A DNA stretch of 64,000 bases from assembly GCF_030812195.1 (NCBI RefSeq), contig NZ_JAUSSF010000002.1:1027135-1091134 (forward strand), written 5' to 3'. How positions within the stretch are numbered: the first letter of the stretch is position 1; every line of letters starts with the position of its first letter. Positions 8,405 to 17,068 of the stretch are shown one piece after another. The notes under the pieces are model-generated. The model ran no database searches and was not told the origin of the DNA. It saw only the letters and a list, made by a program, of their open reading frames with translations. Made by a program: the position numbers and the translations under genes. The stretch comes from Chryseobacterium lathyri. GTDB lineage: Bacteria > Bacteroidota > Bacteroidia > Flavobacteriales > Weeksellaceae.

Positions 8405-9925
8405 ATGAAAATAAATAACTTTTTAGAACTGAAGGATTTTCAAAAAATTATCATTGAGAACGGAAAAATTGAACTGAACGAATCACTTTTGGATAGAGTA
8501 GAAGCAAGTTTTCAGTTTTTAAAGGAATTTTCGAGAAATAAAGTAATATATGGCGTCAATACCGGTTTTGGGCCGATGGCTCAGTTCAAAATCAGTGATG
8601 AAGATACCCATCAGCTTCAATATAACCTGATCAGAAGCCACTCCTCAGGAATCGGAAACCCGCTGCCTGCCCAGGAAGTAAAAGCCTGTATGCTGGCAAG
8701 GCTCAATACACTTTCATTGGGGAATTCAGGGGTGCATCAATCTGTTATTCATTTGCTTAAAGAATTGATTAATAGGGATATTACACCTTTGATCTTTGAA
8801 CACGGAGGAGTAGGAGCAAGTGGAGATTTGGTACAGCTTGCCCACCTCGCTTTGGTTCTGATAGGAGAAGGGGAAGTTTTTTATAATGGCGAAAGAAAAG
8901 CGACAAAAGATGTTTTTGAAGCTGAAGGATTAGAGCCTATCAAGGTAGAGATCCGTGAAGGCCTTGCCCTGATGAATGGGACTTCTGTGATGTCCGGGAT
9001 AGGAATCGTTAATGCCTATAAAGCGAATCAGTTAACAGATATTTCAATCAGACTTTCCTGTGCCATCAATGAGATTGTTCAGGCATATGATGATCATCTT
9101 TCAGAGGCTTTGAACGGTACAAAAAAACATTACGGTCAGCAGAAGGTAGCCGAGAGAATGCGTGTACATTTAGCAGACAGTAAACTGATCAGAAAAAGAG
9201 AAGACCATCTTTATACCCACTTTGAAGAGCAGGAAAAAGTATTTAAGGAAAAGGTTCAGGAATATTATTCTTTAAGATGTGTCCCTCAGATTCTGGGACC
9301 GGTTCTGGATACTCTGGAATATGCTGAAAAGGTTCTTGAAAATGAGATCAACTCGGCCAATGATAACCCAATCATCAATGTAGAAGATCAACATGTATAT
9401 CATGGCGGAAACTTCCACGGTGACTATATTTCGCTGGAAATGGATAAGCTGAAAATTGTTGTTACGAAGCTGACAATGCTTGCAGAAAGACAGTTGAACT
9501 ACCTTTTAAATGCAAAGATCAATGAAATATTGCCTCCTTTTGTAAATTTGGGTAAATTAGGGTTCAATTTCGGTATGCAGGGCGTTCAGTTTACGGCAAC
9601 ATCTACAACGGCGGAGAGCCAGATGCTTTCGAATTCCATGTATGTACACAGTATACCTAATAATAATGATAATCAGGACATTGTAAGCATGGGAACCAAT
9701 GCAGCAGTGATCTGTAGAAAAGTGATCGAAAATGCATTTGAAGTACTGGCCATTGAAGCCATTACTATCATCCAGGCTGTTGAATACCTTGGTTTTCAGG
9801 ATAAAGTTTCGTCTTCTACCAAAGAACTGTATGACGAAATAAGAAAGATAATTCCTGCATTCTCTGATGACATGGTGATGTATCCGTATCTAGAGGAAGT
9901 GAAAAAATATTTAAAGACCATGTAA
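8405..9925 (+). CDS. tyrosine ammonia-lyase (HAL/PAL/TAL family)
   Basis: Removes ammonia from an aromatic amino acid without cofactor other than the self-made MIO group. The MIO triad Ala138-Ser139-Gly140 sits in GGVGASGDLVQLAHLAL, the catalytic Tyr49 in VIYGVNTGFGP, and the substrate-selecting pair region in IRSHSSG (His79). Length is 506 residues from ATG 8405; the TTG one codon earlier is unlikely. Long stretches, for example around NSANDNPII, YHGGNFHGDY and SIPNNNDNQDIVSMG, agree with what I recall of the characterised TAL of Flavobacterium johnsoniae, which comes from a flexirubin cluster. The product p-coumarate would be the aryl starter unit. It leads the rightward operon, with the ketoreductase gene 82 bases downstream. 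Histidine as substrate cannot be excluded from motifs alone. Confidence 0.93.
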   Translation: MKINNFLELKDFQKIIIENGKIELNESLLDRVEASFQFLKEFSRNKVIYGVNTGFGPMAQFKISDEDTHQLQYNLIRSHSSGIGNPLPAQEVKACMLARLNTLSLGNSGVHQSVIHLLKELINRDITPLIFEHGGVGASGDLVQLAHLALVLIGEGEVFYNGERKATKDVFEAEGLEPIKVEIREGLALMNGTSVMSGIGIVNAYKANQLTDISIRLSCAINEIVQAYDDHLSEALNGTKKHYGQQKVAERMRVHLADSKLIRKREDHLYTHFEEQEKVFKEKVQEYYSLRCVPQILGPVLDTLEYAEKVLENEINSANDNPIINVEDQHVYHGGNFHGDYISLEMDKLKIVVTKLTMLAERQLNYLLNAKINEILPPFVNLGKLGFNFGMQGVQFTATSTTAESQMLSNSMYVHSIPNNNDNQDIVSMGTNAAVICRKVIENAFEVLAIEAITIIQAVEYLGFQDKVSSSTKELYDEIRKIIPAFSDDMVMYPYLEEVKKYLKTM

Positions 9926-10007
9926 TTATCAGTGATACTGAATTGTCATACAGCTAAGGATAAAAAACCTAACTTTAAAAAAACTAAAACTAACTAAACA
10001 CTAACAC

Positions 10008-10739
10008 ATGAAATGTGCAATTGTAACAGGCGGCTCCAGGGGAATTGGAAGAGCAGTCTGTATAAAACTGGCGGAAGAAAAAAATTATCATATACTCATC
10101 AACTACGCTTCAAATGAAGTGGCAGCAAAGGAAACTTTGGCTAAAATACAGGAGCTGGGCGCTACGGGAGAGATCCTGAAATTTGACGTAGCCAATGCCG
10201 AAGAAAGCCTGAATGTTTTGACTCAATGGCAGGACGCCAATCCGGATGCAATTGTTGAGGTGATCGTAAATAACGCCGGTATTACAAGAGACGGTTTGTT
10301 CATGTGGATGCAAAGCGAAGACTGGAACAGTGTGATCAACACAAGTCTGAACGGCTTTTTCAACGTAACCAATTTCTTTATCCAGAAACTTCTTCGTAAT
10401 AAATACGGAAGAATCATCAATATGGTTTCTGTTTCCGGGGTAAAAGGAACGGCAGGACAAACTAATTATTCTGCAGCAAAAGGAGCTTTGGTAGGTGCTA
10501 CAAAAGCCCTTGCACAGGAAGTGGCTAAAAGAAATATTACGGTAAATGCAGTAGCCCCCGGATTCATCAGAACAGATATGACCCAGGACTTCAATGAAGA
10601 CGAGCTTAAAGCAATGATCCCGGCCAACAGGTTTGGAGAAGCGGAAGAAGTAGCGGATCTGGTTGCGTTTTTAGCTTCAAGAAAAGCGTCATATATTACC
10701 GGTGAAATAGTGAACATTAACGGAGGAATTTACTCTTAA
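10008..10739 (+). CDS. 3-ketoacyl-ACP reductase, FabG-like SDR
   Basis: NADPH-dependent short-chain dehydrogenase that reduces the 3-keto group after each chain extension. Visible: cofactor loop TGGSRGIG at 7-14, NNAG at 88-91, catalytic Ser at 141 or 143 (MVSVSG), and Tyr154-Lys158 in the YxxxK motif (NYSAAKGA). Length 243 is standard for FabG. The C-terminal YITGEIVNINGG is the usual FabG end. It lies in the pigment operon just before a ketosynthase and ACP, matching the ApeQ-type reductase of aryl polyene clusters. The start ATG follows an A-rich leader. A cell-wide FabG is probably encoded elsewhere. Confidence 0.92.
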   Translation: MKCAIVTGGSRGIGRAVCIKLAEEKNYHILINYASNEVAAKETLAKIQELGATGEILKFDVANAEESLNVLTQWQDANPDAIVEVIVNNAGITRDGLFMWMQSEDWNSVINTSLNGFFNVTNFFIQKLLRNKYGRIINMVSVSGVKGTAGQTNYSAAKGALVGATKALAQEVAKRNITVNAVAPGFIRTDMTQDFNEDELKAMIPANRFGEAEEVADLVAFLASRKASYITGEIVNINGGIYS

Positions 10740-10750
10740 TAATAAAAAAT

Positions 10751-10840
10751 AATGTAACAATATAACAATGTACCGGTGTAACAATATTGCTGTGACCTCA
10801 ATTAGATTGTTACATTGTTAAACTGATACACTGTTAAATT
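10751..10840. repeat. intergenic inverted repeat, copy A
   Basis: An imperfect dyad with arms of about 35 bases (10751-10785 and 10806-10840) around a 20-base loop. It is built from decamer-like units such as TGTAACAATA and TGTACCGGTG. The same element recurs at 12358, 24015 and 24358. It fills the gap between the ketoreductase and ketosynthase genes and has no terminator T-tract. Confidence 0.75.
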
Positions 10841-10850
10841 AATAGAACTC

Positions 10851-12071
10851 ATGGAAAATAGGGTTGTAATTACCGGAATGGGAATTTATTCTTGCATCGG
10901 GACCTCTTTGGAAGAAGTCAAGGAATCCCTATATCAAGGAAAGTCCGGTATTGCTTTGGTACAGGAAAGAAAAGAATTCGGATTCAGGTCGGGCCTTACG
11001 GGCGTAGTACCGAAGCCGGATCTTAAGAACCTACTTAACAGACGCCAGCGTGTAAGCATGGGCGAAGAGAGCGAATATGCTTATCTTGCTACCAGTGATG
11101 CGCTTAAACAGGCGGGTTTAGACCAGGATTTCCTGGACAATCATGAAGTAGGCATTTTATACGGAAACGACAGTGTTTCTCAGGCAGTAGTAGAATCTAT
11201 CGACATTGCCAGGGAAAAAAAAGATACAACATTGATGGGATCCGGAGCGATCTTTAAATCAATGAACTCTACAGTAACAATGAACCTTTCAACCATCTTT
11301 AAGCTGAAAGGAATCAATCTTACCATCAGTGCAGCCTGTGCCAGCGGTTCACATTCATTAGGACTTGCCTATATGATGATCAGGAATGGTTTTCAGGATA
11401 TGATCATCTGTGGAGGTGCCCAGGAAACCAATAAATACTCAATGGCAAGTTTTGACGGACTGGGTGTTTTCTCCGTAAGAGAAGATGAACCAACGAAAGC
11501 CTCAAGACCTTTTGATTCAGGAAGAGACGGACTTATCCCAAGTGGAGGAGCTGCCAGCCTTATTGTAGAAAGCTTAGAATCTGCCCAGAAAAGAGGTGCG
11601 ACTATTTTTGCAGAGATCGTAGGTTATGGTTTCTCTTCAAACGGCGGACACATCTCAACGCCTAATGTTGACGGTCCGGCTTTAGCGATGGACAGAGCCC
11701 TAAAACAGTCAGGATTAAAAGCAGAAGATATAGACTATATCAATGCTCATGCAACTTCCACACCGATTGGCGATGCTAATGAAGCCAAGGCGATCCACGA
11801 GATCTTCGGAAGTGAGGTTCCTGTAAGTTCCACCAAGTCTATGACCGGTCATGAATGCTGGATGGCGGGAGCAAGTGAAGTTGTTTACTCAATTCTGATG
11901 ATGCAGAATGATTTCGTTGCACCGAATATCAACCTGGAAAACCCTGACGATGAGGCGAAAAAGATAAATTTAGTCTCAAAAACGAAAAATCAAAAAATTG
12001 ACGTATTTTTGTCAAATTCTTTCGGATTTGGGGGAACCAACTCCGCATTAATAGTTAAAAAATTTGATTAA
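10851..12071 (+). CDS. beta-ketoacyl-ACP synthase, FabF-like, catalytically complete
   Basis: Decarboxylative condensing enzyme with the full Cys-His-His triad: Cys163 in TISAACASGSHSLG, His in NAHATSTPIGD and His in STKSMTGHECWMAG. The C-terminal FLSNSFGFGGTNSALIV is the standard KAS end. At 406 residues it is a typical FabF-type length. It is the only ketosynthase in the rightward operon. The ACP ATG (12076) follows its stop by 4 bases, so the two proteins are probably made together. It resembles the extra KS (ApeR type) of aryl polyene clusters, perhaps used for initiation or for a separate chain such as the alkyl precursors of the dialkylresorcinol (inference). Confidence 0.92.
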   Translation: MENRVVITGMGIYSCIGTSLEEVKESLYQGKSGIALVQERKEFGFRSGLTGVVPKPDLKNLLNRRQRVSMGEESEYAYLATSDALKQAGLDQDFLDNHEVGILYGNDSVSQAVVESIDIAREKKDTTLMGSGAIFKSMNSTVTMNLSTIFKLKGINLTISAACASGSHSLGLAYMMIRNGFQDMIICGGAQETNKYSMASFDGLGVFSVREDEPTKASRPFDSGRDGLIPSGGAASLIVESLESAQKRGATIFAEIVGYGFSSNGGHISTPNVDGPALAMDRALKQSGLKAEDIDYINAHATSTPIGDANEAKAIHEIFGSEVPVSSTKSMTGHECWMAGASEVVYSILMMQNDFVAPNINLENPDDEAKKINLVSKTKNQKIDVFLSNSFGFGGTNSALIVKKFD

Positions 12072-12075
12072 AAAC

Positions 12076-12330
12076 ATGGAAAGGGAAAAAATTGTTGACA
12101 TCGTTAATGATTTCTTAATAAACGAATTTGAAGTGGATGGTGATGAGATCAGCAATGATGCCAACCTGAAAAAAACGCTCGGGCTGGACAGTCTGGACTA
12201 TATTGATATGGTCGTGGTTATTGAATCTAATTTTGGAGTGAAATTAGGAGAGGCAGATTTTAAAAAAATGGTCACGTTTGATGATTTCTATACAACTATT
12301 GAACATAAGATTGCTGAAAAAAACGCATAA
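12076..12330 (+). CDS. acyl carrier protein 1 of the pigment locus
   Basis: An 84-residue ACP starting at ATG 12076; a longer reading from TTG 12064 overlaps the ketosynthase stop and is unlikely. The phosphopantetheine attachment Ser39 lies in LGLDSLDYIDM. The protein is acidic with the normal four-helix pattern. It carries growing chains for the adjacent KS and KR. A second, distinct ACP is encoded at 24085. The motif DSL with Asp-Tyr after it differs from the DSI of the second ACP, so the two may serve different chains. Confidence 0.93.
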   Translation: MEREKIVDIVNDFLINEFEVDGDEISNDANLKKTLGLDSLDYIDMVVVIESNFGVKLGEADFKKMVTFDDFYTTIEHKIAEKNA

Positions 12331-12357
12331 CTATCGATTGAACTTTATTCTTTTAAT

Positions 12358-12442
12358 AATGTAACAATAAAACAATGTACCAGTGTAACAATGACTTCAC
12401 CCGAAATATTGTTACACTGGTACACTGATAAATTGGTGAATT
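12358..12442. repeat. intergenic inverted repeat, copy B
   Basis: Arms at 12358-12392 and 12408-12442 meet over a 15-base loop. The inner 17 bases pair perfectly (TGTACCAGTGTAACAAT with its complement). It follows the ACP gene, so copies A and B bracket the KS-ACP gene pair. There is no T-tract. Confidence 0.8.
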
Positions 12443-12447
12443 AAGGT

Positions 12448-13332
12448 ATGAACAAGTGGAAAGGTAAATCTAAAGGAACCATAGCAGGATATAAAATATT
12501 TGTTTGGTGTATTAGAAATATCGGGCTCCGGAGTTCATATTTTGTGCTCTATTTTGTAGCTTCCTATTACTTTCTATTCCTGAAAAAGAGCAACCGCTAT
12601 ATCTTTTACTATTTTCAGAAAAGACTTCATTACGGATACTGGAAATCAAAATCTTCCGTATTTAAAAGCTATTTTACCTTCGGCAAAGTACTTATCGATA
12701 AAACTGCGATTTCTGCCGGCTTAAGAGAAAAATATACCTACGAATTTGATGGGGTTGAAAACCTTACCAATCTTTTGGCTGAAAAAAAAGGAGGAGTTCT
12801 TATCAGTGCCCACATCGGAAATTTTGAAATAGCAGAGCATTTCTTTGCTGACATTGATTTCGACTGCCAGATCAATCTGGTCACCACAGATCAGGAAGTG
12901 ACGGTCATTAAAGAATATCTCGAAAGCGTTGCTGTAAAACAGAGTAATATCAAGTTTATTTATGTCAAAGACGATATGTCGCATATTTTTGAGATCAACC
13001 AGGCTTTGTCAAATAATGAGCTGATCTGCTTCACAGGGGACCGTTATTTCGAAGGTTCAAAATATCTCGAAGCTGATTTGCTGGGAAAAAGTGCAAAATT
13101 TCCGGCTGGTCCGTTCCTCATCGCTTCACGACTTGGCGTTCCTGTGGTTTATGTGTATGTGATGAAAGAAAAAAATCTTCATTATCATTTGTATGCAAGA
13201 GTCGCAAAAAACATTAAAAACCGTGATTCTCAGGGACTTCTCAATTCCTATGTTCAGAATCTTGAAACCATGATCAGAAAATATCCCCTTCAGTGGTTCA
13301 ATTATTTCGATTTTTGGGATGATATTGATTAA
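12448..13332 (+). CDS. LpxL/HtrB-like lipid acyltransferase
   Basis: Membrane-associated acyltransferase of the lysophospholipid/lauroyl acyltransferase superfamily, 294 residues. One hydrophobic helix lies at about 28-46. The catalytic HxxxxE is His122-Glu127 in SAHIGNFEIAE, and FTGDRYFEGS further on fits the second conserved block of this family. Members transfer acyl groups from ACP to a lipid hydroxyl. In aryl polyene clusters a similar gene is always present and is thought to attach the polyene to its lipid or alcohol partner. Here it is one of several candidates for forming the flexirubin ester. The start ATG is 5 bases past repeat copy B. Confidence 0.87.
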   Translation: MNKWKGKSKGTIAGYKIFVWCIRNIGLRSSYFVLYFVASYYFLFLKKSNRYIFYYFQKRLHYGYWKSKSSVFKSYFTFGKVLIDKTAISAGLREKYTYEFDGVENLTNLLAEKKGGVLISAHIGNFEIAEHFFADIDFDCQINLVTTDQEVTVIKEYLESVAVKQSNIKFIYVKDDMSHIFEINQALSNNELICFTGDRYFEGSKYLEADLLGKSAKFPAGPFLIASRLGVPVVYVYVMKEKNLHYHLYARVAKNIKNRDSQGLLNSYVQNLETMIRKYPLQWFNYFDFWDDID

Positions 13333-13485
13333 TTTTTCTAATTTTATCCCTGAAAACTAATTAATAAACTCAAATCGTTAAATAAATTCAGAAATTGGCT
13401 ATTTGAACCTTTTATTCAGGTTCAGGTATTATTTCCTAATCGCTGGATTTCTTAATTTTTGAAATAAAAACACAGCTTTTCTCCT

Positions 13486-15021
13486 TTGAAAAAAGAATAC
13501 GACATACTTGTGATCGGCAGCGGATTGGGAGGTCTTGTTTCGGCTCTAATTTTGGCGAAAGAAGGTCTGAAAGTCTGTGTCCTGGAGAAAAATAACCAGT
13601 ATGGAGGAAATCTGCAGACTTTTTCAAGGGAAAAACTCATCTTCGATACCGGAGTTCATTATCTGGGTGGCCTTTCAAAGGGACAGAATCTTCATCAGTT
13701 CTTTTCCTATCTTGAGATTATGGATGATCTGGAGCTTCATCAACTGAATGAAGATGGCTACGACAGGATCTCTTTTGGTGATGAAAATATTGAATATCCT
13801 CATGCCCAGGGCTATGAAAATTTTATTGAACAGCTCACAGCCTGTTTTCCCAACGAAAAACAAAACCTTGAAAGCTATTGTGAAGAGATCCAGTATGTTT
13901 GTGCCCAGTTTCCAAGATATCAGGTAATCGGGAAAGATAACTACAATGAAGAAATCCTTCACCTCAATACCAAAAGATTCATAGAATCTGTTACCCAGGA
14001 TAAAAAATTACAGGCCGTATTACTGGGTTCCAATTTTTTATATGGGGGAGATTCCGAAAATATACCGTTTTATGTTCATGCACTGACCGTAAATTCTTAC
14101 ATTCAGAGTGCCTACAAATGTGTGAAAGGCGGAAGCCAGATCACTAAGCTTTTGATCAAAAAACTGCGTCAGTATGGTGCAGAAGTGCATAAGCACTCCG
14201 AGGTTTCCGGATTTATCTTTAATGAATCCGGAGCTCTGTCTTCCGTAAAAACGAAGGCTGGGAAAGAATATGCAGCGAAGAAATTTATTTCAAACATAGA
14301 AATCCGTTCCTTCATTAAGCTGGTTGGAGAAGAAAGACTGAGAAAATCATTTCTGAACAGAGTTCTGAGCTGGGAACCTGTTTCGTCTTGCTTCAGTGTT
14401 TATCTCATTTTAAAACCACAGTCGCTTCCGAATTTTAATTACAATATTTACCATTATTCTTCAGAAGAAATGGTCTGGAATGCATTCCGTTACAAAAAAG
14501 AAAACTGGCCGGAAACCTATATGCTTTCCTCCACACCTTCAAAGCATCATCCTGATTACGCGGAAAGCCTTACAGCAATCTCTTATATGGATTTTGATGA
14601 GGTTAAATTCTGGGAGAAAACTGTAAATACGGTTGCTGAACAGCACGAAAGAGGATTGAAATATGAACAGTTCAAGCTGGAAAAAGCAGAAAAAATGATT
14701 TCTGCATTAGAAAAGAAAATTCCGAACCTCAGACATTCCATTAAAAGCATCTACACTTCGTCTCCGCTGTCTTACAGGGACTATATCGGGAGTTTTGAAG
14801 GAAATATGTACGGATACATGAAAAACTCAGATAATCCTCTAAAAACAATGGTTTCCCCCCGTACCAAGACCGATAATCTGTTCCTTACCGGCCAGTCCGT
14901 CAATATGCACGGAATTCTGGGGGTAACGATCGGTGCATTCAATACCTGTGCTGAAATTCTTGGAAAAGAGATTGTAGATGAATGCCTGAAACAAATGATG
15001 AATACCCATGAAAAAAAATAA
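13486..15021 (+). CDS. CrtI/phytoene desaturase-like FAD oxidoreductase
   Basis: A 511-residue flavoprotein of the phytoene dehydrogenase/carotenoid isomerase family. The FAD site GSGLGGLVSAL is at residues 10-20, followed by VLEKNNQYGGN, the second conserved block. The C-terminal SVNMHGILGVTIGAFNTCAE is the usual FAD-closing segment. No carotenoid genes are near, so the substrate is more likely a polyene or alkyl intermediate of flexirubin, for example an isomerisation or desaturation step (inference). The only start is TTG 13486; the 150-base leader before it lacks an in-frame ATG. Its end overlaps the next gene by 14 bases, showing tight operon coupling. Confidence 0.87.
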   Translation: MKKEYDILVIGSGLGGLVSALILAKEGLKVCVLEKNNQYGGNLQTFSREKLIFDTGVHYLGGLSKGQNLHQFFSYLEIMDDLELHQLNEDGYDRISFGDENIEYPHAQGYENFIEQLTACFPNEKQNLESYCEEIQYVCAQFPRYQVIGKDNYNEEILHLNTKRFIESVTQDKKLQAVLLGSNFLYGGDSENIPFYVHALTVNSYIQSAYKCVKGGSQITKLLIKKLRQYGAEVHKHSEVSGFIFNESGALSSVKTKAGKEYAAKKFISNIEIRSFIKLVGEERLRKSFLNRVLSWEPVSSCFSVYLILKPQSLPNFNYNIYHYSSEEMVWNAFRYKKENWPETYMLSSTPSKHHPDYAESLTAISYMDFDEVKFWEKTVNTVAEQHERGLKYEQFKLEKAEKMISALEKKIPNLRHSIKSIYTSSPLSYRDYIGSFEGNMYGYMKNSDNPLKTMVSPRTKTDNLFLTGQSVNMHGILGVTIGAFNTCAEILGKEIVDECLKQMMNTHEKK

Positions 15022-16693
15022 CAGATTTGCTGCGGCATTCCGGGGAATTCGGCTGATCCTTATCCTTTCCCTTACTTCATGCGGAATTTCGAAATCGGTC
15101 CATCATATTCCTGAGGTCAGTACGTATACGCTTGAAACACCAAAGGTCAATAAAATCAACGATTCTACATTTACCTTTAACCGGAATTATTTAACCAAAA
15201 ATAAACAGCAGCTTTGGGAGCTCTATATTAAAGGAAACCCATTGCAGCTCGGATATAATAACGGAGCTTTAACTCAAAGCCTTATGCAGAAGCAGGAAGA
15301 GATTTTTTTTTCCAAAGTCGAAGGCTTTGTTCCCTCCAAATTTAAACAGAAACTTCTTCGCGGATTTTTAAAATGGTACAACAGGAAAATGTACCTGAAC
15401 GTAAGAGAAGATTATCAGGCAGAATTGTACGGATTATCTCAGTATTCTTCTGACAAATACAATTTTATTGCACCAAAATACCTTCGCAACCTGTATCTTC
15501 ACGGTGCTCACGATATAGGCCATGCCATGCAGGATCTGGCTATGGTAGGCTGTACCTCACTGGCTGTTTGGAATGAAAATACAGAAGACGGCCGGCTATT
15601 GATAGGCAGAAATTTCGATTTTTATGTGGGAGACGATTTTGCTAAAAATAAACTGATCGAGTTTGTAGAACCGGAAACAGGAATTCCCTACATGTCCGTA
15701 AGCTGGCCGGGAATGATAGGTGTAGTTTCCGGGATGAATAAAGAAGGAATAACCGTGACAATCAATGCCGGGAAATCTAAAATTCCTCTAACCGCCAAGA
15801 CGCCTATCTCTCTTGTGACACGGGAAATCCTGCAGTATGCAAAAAATATTGATGAGGCCATCGCGATTGCAAAAAAAAGAAAGGTTTTCGTTTCAGAATC
15901 CATTCTGGTTGGAAGCGCTCATGATAAAAATGCAGTGATCATTGAGGTTTCCCCTGAAAATTTTGGAGTGTACAGAGTCGAAAATACCAGCAGAGTGTTT
16001 TGTACCAATCATTTTCAGTCGGAAGCCTATAAGAATGATAAAAGAAACCAGAAACATATTGTAGAAAGCCATTCGGAGTACCGCTACGAAAAACTTCAGG
16101 AGCTTCTCGAGGAAAAGAAAAAATTGAACCCTGAAAAAATGGCAGCCATTTTACGGGATAAATCCGGATTAAAAGACCAAAAGATAGGCTACGGGAATGA
16201 AAAAGCAATCAACCAGTTGCTGGCCCATCATGCCGTCATATTCTCACCTGAAAAAAGACTGGTGTGGGTGTCTTCAAATCCTTATCAGCTGGGAGAATTT
16301 GTCTGTTATGATCTGAATGAGATCTTTTCCGGAAAAAAATTGGAAGAAAGTTTAATGGCAAAAACAGAACTGAATATTGCCAGAGATCCTTTTGCAGATT
16401 CGGAGGAATTCAATAATTATGAAATATCTAAGATGTTAGGGACAGAAGTTAGTGCCGCTATAAACAACAAAGAAGGCATAGCGTTAAGTGATGATTTTAT
16501 TCCTTATTATCAATCCATGAACCCGGATTATTGGTTGGTCTATTATCAGGCCGGGAGATATTACTTTGGTATCAACGAATTTTCAAAAGCGAAGGTCGAA
16601 TTTGAAAAGGCCCTGACAAAAGAAATTACCACAGTTCCGGACAGGCAAAATGTGGAAAAATACCTGAAGAAAACTTTAAAAAAGCTAAAATGA
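15008..16693 (+). CDS. lipoprotein with C45-type NTN-hydrolase/acyltransferase domain
   Basis: A 561-residue lipoprotein: signal helix followed by the lipobox LTSC (Cys25), so it should sit in a membrane facing the periplasm. The body matches the acyl-CoA:6-aminopenicillanate acyltransferase/choloylglycine hydrolase group. The expected nucleophile is Cys182 in MVGCTSLAVWN, followed by GRLLIGRNFDFYVG, the conserved Arg-Asn-Asp block. Unlike autoprocessing relatives there are about 180 residues before the Cys, which would be removed or stay as a propeptide. The last 70 residues look like a TPR unit (AGRYYFGINEFSKAKVEFEKAL). Similar genes occur in other flexirubin loci as I recall. Role is unknown; an amide or ester-forming step outside the cytoplasm is conceivable. 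Confidence 0.82.
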   Translation: MKKNNRFAAAFRGIRLILILSLTSCGISKSVHHIPEVSTYTLETPKVNKINDSTFTFNRNYLTKNKQQLWELYIKGNPLQLGYNNGALTQSLMQKQEEIFFSKVEGFVPSKFKQKLLRGFLKWYNRKMYLNVREDYQAELYGLSQYSSDKYNFIAPKYLRNLYLHGAHDIGHAMQDLAMVGCTSLAVWNENTEDGRLLIGRNFDFYVGDDFAKNKLIEFVEPETGIPYMSVSWPGMIGVVSGMNKEGITVTINAGKSKIPLTAKTPISLVTREILQYAKNIDEAIAIAKKRKVFVSESILVGSAHDKNAVIIEVSPENFGVYRVENTSRVFCTNHFQSEAYKNDKRNQKHIVESHSEYRYEKLQELLEEKKKLNPEKMAAILRDKSGLKDQKIGYGNEKAINQLLAHHAVIFSPEKRLVWVSSNPYQLGEFVCYDLNEIFSGKKLEESLMAKTELNIARDPFADSEEFNNYEISKMLGTEVSAAINNKEGIALSDDFIPYYQSMNPDYWLVYYQAGRYYFGINEFSKAKVEFEKALTKEITTVPDRQNVEKYLKKTLKKLK

Positions 16694-17055
16694 CCCCAAA
16701 AAACATAAAATTGCTGTTCTGTATTCCTTTTATCATCATTATTGGTTATACCGTTTATCTGCTTACCAAATACAGTTCTATTCCGGATATCATACCTATT
16801 CATGGATATGGAGGCAAGAATGACGGGTTCGGAAGCAAATTGTTTCTTTTTGCACCCATTGTGCTAAACCTTATTATTTTGGTATTTATCTGGTTGATCA
16901 TCAGGAAGCCGGATAAGATAAGATTTACTTTTGAAGTGAAAGAAGAAGATAAAGCAAAAACCTATTATCAATACCAGTTGGTTCTGATCATTCTGTCCAT
17001 ATTTGTTACCCTGATTATGAGTCCGTTATCGTTTTCCGGTGTTGTCTTCAAATAA
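16690..17055 (+). CDS. small DUF1648-like membrane protein
   Basis: A 121-residue membrane protein with three hydrophobic helices (about 8-26, 51-72 and 97-115). Between the first two lies SSIPDIIPIHGYGGKNDGFGSK, which has the pattern of the DUF1648 segment (proline-rich P-x-x-I-P-x-H followed by Gly-rich DGxGSK). It overlaps the C45-type gene by four bases (ATGA) and ends the rightward operon. No function is known for this domain beyond frequent occurrence in membrane regulators such as SdpI, which it only partly resembles. Confidence 0.72.
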   Translation: MTPKNIKLLFCIPFIIIIGYTVYLLTKYSSIPDIIPIHGYGGKNDGFGSKLFLFAPIVLNLIILVFIWLIIRKPDKIRFTFEVKEEDKAKTYYQYQLVLIILSIFVTLIMSPLSFSGVVFK

Positions 17056-17068
17056 TTACATGAGCTAA

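Noticed and set aside
13408..13425. Small palindrome GAACC-GGTTC before the CrtI-like gene
   Set aside because: Five base pairs with a nine-base loop and no T-tract is too weak to call.
17056..17068. Terminator between the converging DUF1648 and GT2 genes
   Set aside because: The gap has no hairpin or T-tract; termination must occur inside the opposite gene or not at all.
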